Of a stretch of 64,000 bases of DNA, positions 29,521 through 41,400 are shown piece after piece. The translations under genes and the position numbers were made by a program. Source of the stretch: Hoplostethus atlanticus (lineage: Eukaryota; Chordata; Actinopteri; Trachichthyiformes; Trachichthyidae); the NCBI GenBank assembly GCA_034670405.1, contig JAXDDX010000090.1:1576501-1640500 (forward strand), given 5' to 3'. Numbering within the stretch: the first letter of the stretch is position 1; each line of letters opens with the position of its first letter. The notes under the pieces are model-generated. The model did no database searches. It saw nothing but the letters and a program-made list of their open reading frames with translations, and was not told the DNA's origin.

Positions 29521-31446
29521 ACTTGAGTGCATAGTTAAAGGAACAGTTCTTTTGCACGCTCTTGATTAGTTCCTTTCAACCTCGATGCAACTTTGCTTCC
29601 TGTGCAGGCCTCCCTATTCCTACTGTACAAGTTTATCCACCTGTACCTGATTATATTGCTCACACCATCAGTCCTCCTCCTCTTGACTTCCCAACGGACA
29701 TAATTAACTTTTCCTCTCCAAAGAAAAGATGGCTTAACCCTTCAAAAACAAATTGATGACCGATTTTTTTTATTCCAATGCCCATTTAAACTCAATTTGG
29801 CCCCTGTCAGTATGATGTATTTTCAGGTGTATAGAAATCAGCTGCGAAAACAGAGCAGTTCATTGGCTGTTAGTGTCGGATGAATAACGCGGAGGAAATG
29901 GGATCCCGGGAGAGGTTTCGCGAAACCGTGACCTGACCTCGTATCACAACAGAGGAGAGTTATTTGATTAGTCTTGGTTTTGAGCTACTACTTACATCTG
30001 ACTTATCCGGAATGTTGTTGTTTTGTTTTTTTTCCATACAAGGTGAAAAACAAGAGACAGGTCTGTGGTTTAAAGTGGATGTTTGACAAAACTGACAGAG
30101 CAATATGAACCCGATGCCAAACCACACATGCATCTTTAGTCACGGCCAATTACGACTGGCAGGGGAACTGGCAATTGACATTACCACGGAGCAGGCGGGC
30201 GCAGACTGAAGTGCCCTGTCGAAACAAGCTTGGTTATCAGCGTGCGCACTGAAACCTGAGCAATACCCTGCAAGCCCCCAGCCATGTTCAGACCATACCC
30301 CCCGTTTCAGTGGGTGAGCAAACTGCTGTCTTGGCATCAAGGAGTCTCACAATAGCTCTGAAGGACCTGATACCATGACATTGCTTTGTTCAAACCGACC
30401 TTTTGGCAAGGGCTCCATTGGCCCCCCTGGGGCCTAACAGGAGTAGCGGGGGGTGACGTGGGGTCACCGGTTTCCTGGGTGGCCGTGCATGGTTCTCCCG
30501 GTCTCCTGCTGGTGGCAGCATCCGGTCCCTGTCATTACGTCCAGGTTCACATTCCTGCACTCAAGAGGACGACAGTAGCCTCAATTGCTGATCTTCAGTA
30601 TCATAATGTGGTTGAGCGTTGAGTTTCGTAGACTCCATACTGGTTAAGGTCTTATTCAGGGTAGGCTGAATCTCCCTGTTACCATGAATAAACCAGATAA
30701 CAGAATATCCCTCCGTCCCATTTGTCTGCATAATAGTGCCTTCCTTCTAATACAACGGAAAGAAATGACGATCCCAATAGTAGTACCCATAATGCCTGAG
30801 GAGCCTGAGTTTGAGAGATGGCAAAATCCCAAAGATGTTTCCATGCCACAGTAATTCATTTACTATGGGAGTAAGCCAGGCATCTTAACCAGGTTTCTCA
30901 TTATCGGAGTATTCTAAACCAGTTACGACATTTACATGTGTCAACCCGAAACCAGGTTACTGGAGTAACCCAGGTAAAGAGTGGAAGTCTCAGTGCATGT
31001 AAACGGAGCCGCTGTTGCATGCCACCGAGGGCGCCTTTATCTTCAGGACAAGGCATCCCCACATTTGATACTCGAATGAAGGACCAGAGCCAAAGCGGTG
31101 ACTGTTCAATAAACACACAAGCATGAACGCCGGTAAATACTGCTCGGTGTCAATTCAACTCATGCCAACTGCAATTGCCGCGAAACACAAAAGTACTTCT
31201 TATCAAAGCAAGCAATAAATGGTTCAACACTGTCATACTAATTGATCACTAAATCAATAGGCACATTTATCAAAGGACTTACAATATGGATGTTGTATGC
31301 TGCAGGAAATCAGGCTGTGATATTTCATAGATGCTGAGAGACATGTATAACAGTAGTGGGAGTACTGTGAACATATAGAAACCACCTGCTCTGTCCCTCC
31401 TTTACTTTTTATGTGTGTGTGTGTGTAAGGGAAATCGCAAGTGTAT

Positions 31447-31493
<47 letters not shown>

Positions 31494-32630
31494 AAAGAGA
31501 TGTCCCTGCTCTTCCACCATATCCGCTATGGCTAACTGCTGTGCATGGGACAGCTGTCAAACATCCCAGAGAAGGGCTAAAACACACTTTTCCCCAGTCA
31601 TTTTGCAGATGACAGTTTTATTCAAACATTTCTCAGAGGCAGAGCTGCTCTGGAGGCAGAAATAATCTCATTGGTTGAGTTTAACTTTAATGGGTGGAGC
31701 CAAAGAACCACAGTATTTCAGAGTGCAAGTTAGCTCACTGGCAAACTTGAATCGCAGAAGAAGGAACTCTGGTCAAATTATAATTAAAAAATATATATCG
31801 CCATGAGTTCTTGTTTTCATTCATTCATGATCATGGCATTCATAAACTTGGAAGGTCAGCGGGATAGCAAATTAGCTTACCTAGATAGCTATAGGCTAGT
31901 TTGAACTTGGAAGGTCAGATAAGCTAACTAGCTAATCTAGAGAATTTAGTATGGCATTTTTTTCAGTTAGTAGTAAGAGCGCTGGGCTTCATAATATTAG
32001 CTAGAAAAAAGGAGACATGTTTTCCATCTGCAAGTGCTCCCACGTCTTTCATGTTTCATGTCAAGGGTTTTGCCAAGGAGTGTGTTGGGGCCTTATCCAG
32101 TGCAGATGCACTGTCATTGGGAATAAAGGGGAGTGCAACCTGAGCCTGTACAGCCACACTCTGCTGGAGAACAGAGTCTGGACCAGCAAAACCCGCCTCC
32201 TGCTCAAGGTTTAATTAAAACAAAATGATGGTCCCAGACGATTCGCAGGGATCAGGTTTCACACATGAAAAGGAAGCAAACGGGATGAAAACCCTGTCTG
32301 CAACCGAAGCCAGGATGGCCATTGTTGGTGGTATGTGGAAGCTGTCCCCTGGTGTCCTCGACCGTTCCCATATTGTCATTCCGAGGCCACCTACATAGTA
32401 GTGAGGAGCTTCTGTTTGTGTGCGCTCATCCAATTACCCCTCCCCCCTACCCTGAGAGCATGTCCAGGTCAAGGATCCACTTTAAATAGTGACCACCTGC
32501 TCCTTCTGTCCATAGCAAAATTGTCTGTGATCTCACACACTTTCTAAATCTGTTTGCTATTTACTGCAGACGCTATACAAACACATTGCAGCCTCCTAAG
32601 TGCCTGCTGCCAGCATTACTGTCCCTATGT

Positions 32631-33120
32631 TTTACGTTGTCTCATGCAGTATGTTTTAAGTTGTCTGATATTGTATGTTTTTGGTTGTCTGGTATAGTTT
32701 GTTTTGGGTTGTATGATGTAGTTTGTTTTGGGTTGTATGATGTAGTTTGTCTGATCAAGTTTGTTTTGGGTTGTCTGGTATAGTTTGTTTTGGGTTGTAT
32801 GATGTAGTTTGTTTTGGGTTGTATGATGTAGTTTGTTTTGGGTTGTATGATATAGTTTGTTTTGGGTTGTCTGGTATAGTTTGTTTTGGGTTGTATGATG
32901 TAGTTTGTTTTGGGTTGTATGATATAGTTTGTTTTGGGTTGTCTGGTATAGTTTGTATTGGGTTGTATGATATAGTTTGTTTTGGGTTGTATGATATAGT
33001 TTGTTTTGGGTTGTCTGGTATAGTTTGTATTGGGTTGTATGATATAGTTTGTCTGGTAAAGTTTGTTTTGAGTTGTATGCTTTAGTATGCTTTTTGGTTG
33101 TCTCATACAGTATGTTTAAG
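32631..33120. repeat. 24-bp minisatellite, about 19-20 units
   Basis: The unit TAGTTTGTTTTGGGTTGTAT + GATG is repeated, with two main variants (GTATGAT and GTCTGGT) that alternate in a higher-order pattern. Edge units are diverged (TATGTTTTAAGTTGTCTGAT). The period is divisible by three, so open frames run along both strands; there is no sign of a real protein. Confidence 0.95.
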
Positions 33121-33150
33121 GGTTTATCTGATATAGTACAACTTTCTGAT

Positions 33151-33403
33151 TTAAGGGGCTTTCACATGATCCGCGCAAAGTGTCGGCGTCAACGCCAGGT
33201 TGGGCGCGACCCCTTTACATGATCAGTGTCAGCACCAGGAGAATAACATTACATTCATTACATTCCCAGCATCTGCACCCAGGGCGCAGAACGCCGAGGG
33301 CGGCGGCGACTCTAGGTTCGGCGGCACCGCTTGCCAAATAGGAAATGAATGGCAGCGCCAGTGCCGAGCATTTTTGTTGCTGATCATGTGAAAGGGGCTT
33401 TAG
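33151..33403. mobile_element. Short MITE with CTTTCACATGATC inverted ends
   Basis: GGGGCTTTCACATGATC on the left and GATCATGTGAAAGGGGC on the right bound a 250-bp GC-rich, CGCC/GGCG-rich body without coding. This is the style of the fish elements with CCCTTTCACAC ends. The target duplication could not be fixed, so the superfamily is left open. Confidence 0.6.
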
Positions 33404-33558
33404 GCTGCAACCCACACAAGTTGATAATAATGATCAGAGCTGGAAGAGTTTCAGCTTCCAGGTAGTAAAAAGAAGATTATTGAATTATCAGACTCTATTA
33501 AAACAAGCATACAACATTCGACACACACTGAGGAATTTAGGTGAAACACAATTGGCTC

Positions 33559-33596
33559 TATTATTATTGTTATTATTATTATTATTATTATTATTA
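33559..33596 (+). repeat. (TTA)n microsatellite
   Basis: About twelve ATT/TTA trinucleotides with one TTG interruption near the start. Confidence 0.9.
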
Positions 33597-34559
33597 GTCA
33601 ACATGACCCAAAACTAACTTTTGTCTGTGGGGTATATCAACATTATTTTAGTAATAGACTACAGTGATTTCCAGCTTTGAAGACGTTTACCAGTGACTCA
33701 CAGCAGAGGAATGTCACCTGAGGTCAAATATGGTTAATGAAGTGAAATACCGTACTACAAGTGTAAGGAATGTCCTTGTTCACTATCCATACAGGATAAA
33801 TAAAGCCTACATGTAAATACTGGAGCCATTCTGAAGAGCAGCACAAAAGCTACAACTACAAATTTCATCATTACTGAGTTATGTCATCTTACAACACGGT
33901 TCCCACTTGTGATGTTGTGACAATAATAATCATATATATGTGCAGTTATGCTGGTAGAGGTAGGCTGTTTGAATATATTTTTTGCTTGCAGATCGAATCA
34001 GGGAGGCCATACGCAATGCTCTGTGGGATCAAATCTTTGGAGAAATAGTTTAATTTGTTTTTTGAGACTTGAGAAAAATGACCTTTAAACTGACTTTTAC
34101 CTGGAGCATTCTCAATGTTCCATTATATTCATTATATTATATATAGACATTATATTCATCTTCTTGATTTTCCATGTGTTTTGCATGAATGGAAATCTCA
34201 TCTTTAGATTGGTATTTCAGGACATGATACTGTCAAAACAGAGTATTAACCTGACCTAACATGCAAATCAAATGATTGAGCTGTTCTTGCTACAGGCAAT
34301 GCAAGCCCTAGTGTTGCTCTGGCTCCGGTGCCAACATATTTGGACCAAATTTCTGATTTCTTCATTCTATCTTGGTGAACAGTGACAGTATACAATACAC
34401 TTTGATGGCGCTCTAAGCTACATGATTACGGTTAAAGCTAGACTGTGACATTTAAAAAAAATAAGTGAACCTCCTTGTATTAGTTAAATCAAGTAGGTCA
34501 GTAGAATCAGGTGGGTAAATAATTGGGTATGAAATTAACCAGGTCAGATCTTTGTGGTG

Positions 34560-35480
34560 GAGTTTGTGTGTCACTCCCATACAGGTGAGAAGCCTGGTCA
34601 GTTTGGTGTTAGCATGCAGGTGAAAGAAAAACTCTATGCTGTGATCTAAGGAGACCTCAGAGGACCTCAGGAAGAGAGGAGTGAGTGAGCATCAGTCTGG
34701 GGAAGGTTAGAAAGTCATATCAAAAAGATCAGTCCACTGTGAGACAAATGCAGAGCATTTAGTCTAGAAGTGGACGTCCTTCTAAAATCTCACCAAGAGA
34801 CACAAGAAAAGTAATTTAGTAAAAAACAGAATAACATTCAGAGATCTACAAGTGTCTACTGTTGTATCTGATGTCATTGTGCATCCGTCAACAAGAAGAA
34901 CACTGAGTAGAAATGGTATTCATGCAAGGAAGAAGCCTCTACTGTTTGCCAGAGACCACCTGGACAAACCTGAAGATTAAACTGTTTGGTTACAATAAAA
35001 AAATGTTTGGCGACAACCCAAAACTACCTACCACTATAATAACCTTCTCCCTACGGACAAGCGTGGCGGTGGAGTGTCATGGTCTGGGGCTGTTTTTTGT
35101 CCTCTGGACCTGGACAACTCGACATCATTAAGGGAAGCATGAATTCTGAGGGAAACCAGAGAATGCATGAACAGAATGTCAGGCTATCAATCTAAGAGCT
35201 GAAACTGGGCCCGAAAGTGGCTGTTCAACAAGATGATGATCCTAAGCATTCAAGTAAAGCTACCAAATAATGGCTCAGGAAGAAGAAGTGTAGTGTTTTG
35301 GATTGGCCAAGTCAAAGTCCTGACCTAAATCCAATTGAGATGTTGTGGCAGGACCTGAAGTAGCTGTTCATGGGCCGAGTTCCCTCCAGAAAGATGCCAG
35401 AGACTGATCAGTGGCTACAGGAGGCATTAACTCCCAATCATCACTGTTAAAGGCGGTGCAAAGTTCCTGATTGAAGGAGT
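34560..35480 (+). pseudogene. Degenerate Tc1/mariner-like transposase
   Basis: Translated plus-strand fragments retain family landmarks in order: VMVWGCFLSSGPGQLDIIKG-like (around 35080-35130), then [19 protein letters not shown] (around 35305-35360), which is the DPNPIE-type end of the Tc1 catalytic domain. Stops and frameshifts interrupt it throughout, so it is dead. Terminal repeats were not identified and the limits are approximate. Confidence 0.75.
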
Positions 35481-35706
35481 TCACATATTATTGGGCACAG
35501 GGATGTTTTTGTTGAATAAAGCGGTTTTGTTAATAAATAATGAAAATATATTCATTTGTGCATGTTCTTTATTTGGAATGTCTTCCTTAACATTTGATAA
35601 GATAGATAAGGCTTTTATAAATTTAGTGGTGTTGTGTTTGTTTTGAAATTGCACAGGCCTTCCGTTTCGCAAGATCAAATTCTTCACTTCACTTCACTTC
35701 ACTAAT

Positions 35707-35860
35707 CACTACCTCTATAGCTAGCTTGTCGTGTTTTAACCACTACCTCTAGCTTGTCGTGTTTTAACCACTACCTCTATAGTTAGCTTGTCGTGTTTTA
35801 ACCACTACCTCTATAGCCAGCTTGTCGTGTTTTAATCACTACCTCTGTAGCTAGCTCGTC
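35707..35860 (+). repeat. 34-bp minisatellite, about 4.5 units
   Basis: The unit CACTACCTCTATAGCTAGCT + TGTCGTGTTTTAAC is repeated; the second unit lacks ATAGCTAG and is 26 bp. It is preceded by a short TTCACTTCAC run (35685-35702). Confidence 0.9.
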
Positions 35861-37019
35861 ATTGTTGTTGCACTAAAATTTTGTAACACAAATGAATCGG
35901 AAAACAAAGGGAATTCTATGCCAATTGCCCGCTTCCTGGCAATTCCTTGGCTGTTGGTAATTGCACAATACCTTAAATATGTTCTGGAAGCTCTGTTGTG
36001 CTGTTATTGACTTGTGTTATCTGAGCATGTATTTATTGTGTTTGGATTATCATCAACGTAAGTGAAGCCAAAGGCAAATTTCCAATCATTTTCCAATATT
36101 TTTTTATTCTCTTCTTTAACATTTCTCGTGTTGCACGCAACTCATTAAATAACAGACGAGAGTTAAAAATACAGTGTCATTAGAAGCTTTATTTGTTTTT
36201 GTCAAATTAACCTGACAATCTGTGATCTTGTGCATGGTTTACAATAAATAGATGAATACTTTGGCTTGAGCATCTGAATAGAACCAACAATAGCTGGCTG
36301 AGCAGAAAAATGTCTAGGTGAACATGTACTAAGCAACACATCCACACACACACACACAAACGTCATGATACAACTGATCTTGTAAAACACGTGTTAAAAT
36401 CATAAACCTCAATTGTTCTTGATAGTAACACTGATTATGATTGATGGCCGTGGGCCTGAGATTCCAGCCTTTAGCAGGGCTGACTGAAATGTGATCAAGG
36501 GGAACTGGCAGACACATGATAAAAAAACAAGTAAAATTAGGAGGCCTCAGCGGTTTCATTAAAATAAATAGGTTGAATCAAGAGGTGTTCTGCTACTATT
36601 CTTGGCATTATGTAGAAAAGAGGAAGGAGCTCAAAGTGAACGTAAAACATCTAAGGGAAGGAGGGTAAGGGGCTTTAAAGCCAGCACCAGCTCTACCCAA
36701 CACTGTCCAGCTAGGAGGGTGTGCCAATGCTAACTGGATGGAAACAGTCCTGAACACTGGGCACCGACAAAGGAATCTTGTTATGCCGAGCGCAAATTAC
36801 ATCACTGTCAAAAAAAAAAGGCAGGAAGGGGGGGGGGGGGTCATGCAGTGTGCACCCAGCTTAACACAGAAACTAGAAGAAATAAATAAGCTGAACTGGA
36901 CCCTTTCTTTGATGGTGATTACATTCAAGTGCATGAGCAGAAGGACACTTCTTCTGGAGGTATTCTTGGCACAGGCTCAATGTTTATACTCAGCATCCAC
37001 TTCTCTTCTTGACTTAGCA

Positions 37020-37135
37020 GCAGATCAGAGAAGCAGGTTGATCGGGCAGGCAGCCAAGTCCAAGGGTTGCGGGGTTGATCCCCAATACTGCCAACATGCC
37101 CCTGAGCAAGGGCACCTAGCCCCCATGTAAATGTG
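37020..37135 (+). repeat. Degraded tRNA-derived SINE fragment
   Basis: GGGTTGCGGGGTTGATCCCC resembles a B box, followed by CCCTGAGCAAGGGCACCTAG, a block shared in type with the SINE at 52114 (GTCCTTGGGCAAGACACTGA). The A box is not convincing. Confidence 0.5.
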
Positions 37136-37220
37136 CGCTAACTTGCAACAAGGACGGGTATTGAAAACTAGCCATCATTACCTAAATACTGTGATATATC
37201 AATATGTCACTGAGTCTGTA

Positions 37221-38231
37221 CACTATATAGCCAAAAGTATGCGGACACCCCTTGTAATTAGTGCACTCAGCTATTTCAGCCACACCCATTGCTGACAGAT
37301 ATATATAAAGTACACAGCCATGCAATCTCCATAGACAAACATTGGCAGTAGAATGGGCCGTACTGAAGAGCTCAGTGACTTTCAACGTGGTTTTCAACGT
37401 AGGATGCCACGTTTCCAACAAGTCAGTCTCGTCAAATTTCTGCCCTGCTAGAGCTGCCCCGGTCACCTGGAAGTGCTGTTACTGTGGAAGTGGAAACTTG
37501 TGTGAGGAGCAACAACAGCTCGACCACACAAGCTCACAGAATGGGACTATGCGTAGTGCGTGAAAATCGTGTGTCCTCTGTTGCAACACACTACTGAGGA
37601 AGCAACGTCAGCACAAGAACTGTTTGTCGGGAGCTTCATGAAATGGGTTTCCATGGCCGAGCAGCCGCACACAAGCCTAAGATTACCATGCACAAAGCCA
37701 AGTGTCGGCTGGAGTGGTGTAAAGCTCGCCATTATTGGATTCTGGAGCAGTGGAAACGCATTCTCTGGAGTGATGAGTCTTTTTTCATGGTTCGGGCTAG
37801 GCCCCTTAGTTCCAGTGAAGGCAAATCTTAACCCTGTAGCATACAGTGACATTCTAGATGATTCTGTGCTTCCAACTTTGTGGCAACAGTTTAGGGAAGG
37901 CCCTTTCCTGTTGTAGCATGACAATGCCCCCATGCACAAAGCAAGGTCCATACAGAAATGGTTTGTCGAGATCAGTGTGGAAGAACTTGACTGGCCTGCA
38001 CAGAGCTCTGACCTCACTGCGAGCCAGGCCTAATCGCCCAACATCAGGTGCCCGACCTCACTAATGCTCTTGTGGCTGAATGGAAGCAAATTCAGCAATG
38101 TTCCAACATCTAGTGGAAAGCCTTCCCAGAAGAGTGGAGGCAGCAGAGGGGGGGACCAACTCCATATTATTAATGATTTTGGATTGAGATGTTCAAGGAG
38201 CAGATGTCCACATACTTTTGGCCATGGAGTG
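37221..38231 (+). mobile_element. Tc1-like DNA transposon, inactive
   Basis: The 1.01-kb element has inverted ends CACTATATAGCCAAAAGTAT and, at right, ATACTTTTGGCCATGGAGTG. TA dinucleotides flank both ends (37219-37220, 38232-38233), the Tc1/mariner target duplication. A plus-strand transposase relic spans about 37353-38110: GRTEELSDFQRG at the start and [19 protein letters not shown] in the catalytic core, with several stops and frameshifts. It sits about 200 bases downstream of the st3gal3 stop codon, so it is probably within or close to that gene's 3' UTR. Confidence 0.9.
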
Positions 38232-38430
38232 TATCTGTTCTTGTAAAAAATAAACCTTATACACAAAGGAAACAGAGTCTCTGCATTGTCCATGATGGAT
38301 GACAACTGCCAACCTGGATGTCTGGCAGAGGAAATGGCCTACTGACCCTTGTTTTTATCTCAACGTATTCCTCAGGTTGAGTTGAGCAGAGTACTGCAGG
38401 ACAGGATTGGGCAAAGCTGTCTGAAGGCCA

Positions 38431-41400
38431 TCAGCATCCTGTACCACAGATCCCGTTGGTCAGGTCCTGGATGACGCCAGCCTTCACAAGCTTGATCAGG
38501 AACTCCTTCTCCTTCGATATGTTATGAGTCCATGACTGCATGGGAGAGAGACAGAGGATAGGAGAAGTGGTAGGTGGTGGTTCAGAGTAGATAACATAAG
38601 TTTCCACATATTTCACCTTTTGGTCCAACATTACATTCTGATAAAGTCAAGGGCAAATGGCGCAATGGTCAGATAGAAGAGGCAGCCCATTAAGCTGGAA
38701 GAATTATGTTCGTCACTGTCCCGGTAATCCTGTTGCTGTTTCTTCTTGTTATTAAAAGGTGCTATGTGTAGCATTTTTTACTTTTAGCATTTTTTATTGT
38801 GACTCCTTGGTGTAATTGCAATAACAATTGAAAATTGTTGTAGCCTCTGTTTCATGCCATTGGTATTGTTAGTGGTAATGTTTCCCAAAATTAAGACCAC
38901 ATTTCCTATATACCCTTTGCTTCCTGTCGCAAAGAGGATGTTACTACTAAAAGCAGCATGTTTAATTATAATTCCTACATTTTATTACCATTTTAATTGC
39001 CATTACTCTATTTGACAATCATATACTTAATTCATTTATCTATTGAAGTTCTTCACTTACTAAATTGCTGCGGCCTTAAATAGTTTGCTCTCAGTGTGTC
39101 CCTTCCCTACCACACAATGTGGGTAACCATTCTATGAAAAGTATAACCAAGCAGCACCAGAGACGGAAGATGACTGTAAAGGCTTCAAGAAATGTTTGTG
39201 GAAAGAGATCTGACACTGCATGCTTCAGGAAATTCCATTCCATTTCTAATGGCTTCAGTACAGCACTCGTAGAGACGCATGATTCAGGGGACAAACTCTC
39301 TGATCATTGCCTCCACTAGCTCCACCTTTCAAACATCGAGCTGTTGTCAAAGAGTTCAAAGCCATGACAAGTGTCTGAGCCTCCACAATTAAAGAGTAAA
39401 TCCACCCTAAAACACAACGCCCATTTGGTATTTCCATGATCTCCAACCCCTCAATAAATACTTGGAAACATGAACAGCTTTCCAAAAGGCAGAAACCACA
39501 CGACAAAGGCTCTGATCTCAGATGTCAACAAGAGATACAACTTAGAGCTGCTCCAATAAATTGGACAATAAATTGGTTATTATGAGTCAATGAATGTTGA
39601 TGCGTGAGCTCTGACATCCAATTGAGCTTTATTTTATTGTTGCGCTAACAGGTGGGAACCAGCCCATACTCCTGAAAAATCAGCCTGGATACTGTCACTG
39701 TGTGCACAAAATCATTCTTCCATGATAATGAGATATCAACAAAATATATTGCAACATGTATTATGAATTTGCATTAAGATAACATGTAGAGCATTATTTA
39801 GCATTAAGAGATTGGTAAAATATATAGCAATCTGGATGAACCAAGTGTTACCTTATACAATTCAATACAACCAGTGTATTTTTTAGATTCTGTGACTTCT
39901 AAGTACCAACTAAATTGCTACTAAATCCATACTACTGAGCATGGAGAAATGTTAGGACAATCAGTACCAACTTGACACAGAGGACTAGATAGATCACTGC
40001 ATCATCCATTGTTTATCACTCTTCTTACAGCCAAACAACAATGTGTCGTACATTAACCAGCAAGGCTTTCCATAATGTTTCAAGTAGATCAAGTCAAGTT
40101 TTTATTCATATTTCTTAATTTTTTGTTGTTGTTTTTTTCAACATCTTTCGTTATGGGCAGAATATCGAAACACCACAAAATAGCTCCAGTGGTTATTAAG
40201 ATTGGCTCATTTTGTTCACAAACTATAGTCTACTCGATAGCATTCATGCAAACTATCGTGAGGTGGCCGATGCAAGCCTCATTCAGACCTATTCAATTTG
40301 TTCCATACAAGTAATTCAAGATATTGGGTGTAGCCAGCTTTCAAGGAATCAGTAAGAAAGGAAAAATGAAAATTGTCAATGTCTGAATGTTCATTTCAGT
40401 CTCTTCGTGTTCTCAACCCTCCCTAATAAGACAAGTTACTATGACTTGTGGCACCGCTCCCATCACACTCACCATTTGATTCATTCACAATCTGTCTCCT
40501 GATTGCGAAAGTTCAGTTAAAGTGCCGCGTTGCAGGTCCTAAACTATGGTAATAATGTAATAAAAAAAATGTATGACATTATCAAGAGAGGCTTGGCTCG
40601 CACATTTGTAAGTTTGGGAGAAAACGTATCAAAAAACCAGTCTGAAATACCCATGAGCACAAGAACAGTGTACGCAAATTGTGTTTTAGGGTGGATTTAC
40701 CCGCTAAAACACCACCCTGTATAACTGACACAAACATTCAGCTTTCAAGTGGATAATTATCTGCTCTGTTCGGAGGAGAGCAGTTACAGTATCTCAGGCA
40801 CAGTTGGTTCTTGTTCAGAGCCTGCAGGGACAGTAGACTGACTGGCAGAGAAGGAGAAAGAGAAAGAGGGGAAGAGAGAGAGAGAGAAAGGGAGATAGAG
40901 ATAATCAAAGAAATAAAGAGAGACAGTGAGAGAGAGTGCACTCTTTCCTCTTCACTCTGGGCTTCTCTAGGCACTACAGAGGGAATCCTCTGGGCATGGA
41001 TTAGACAGGCTTCCTCCATTCCATCCCTCCACTAATCATCCCATAAACTGCTCCAAGAATGCAGCATTTTGGGCTTCGTTTCACATTGAACAAATGCAGT
41101 ATGAGTTGAGTATTGTCCCATTAGGTTTAACTGTCTTATTTTGATTGTGTTATTGGGGACATGTGATAAGCTGCACAAGCTGACTGTCCTGGTGACTCAA
41201 CAGACAATACCTGCATGCCATTTACTCACATTGTGAGTAAAATCCACATTGACATTGTGGGTTTGAAGCTCACGACCTGTGTTGCATGCCAACCCGTCTC
41301 TCCTATCTTCACTCCACCTGTAGGTGGCTAAGACGGAGCAAGAATCTAAGGGTGTGACCTATAGTTCACTTACAGTTCATTTTCTTTGGTCTCAACCGTT

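Larger units (their letters stand above)
26804..32630. other. artn-st3gal3 spacer, left part
   Basis: No conserved exon was recognised. GC-rich patches at 27640-27990 and 28480-28880 contain open frames without family features; an unseen non-coding first exon could be here. Dinucleotide runs: (CA)n 27662-27683, (TG)n 31411-31427 and 31460-31491. Confidence 0.4.

Noticed and set aside
32642-33106. 154- and 112-residue repetitive open frames
   Set aside because: They follow from the 24-bp minisatellite and are open on both strands for the same arithmetic reason.
36329-36559. Minus-strand 76-residue frame containing a (GT)n-encoded VCVCVC run
   Set aside because: Microsatellite-driven frame with no coding evidence.
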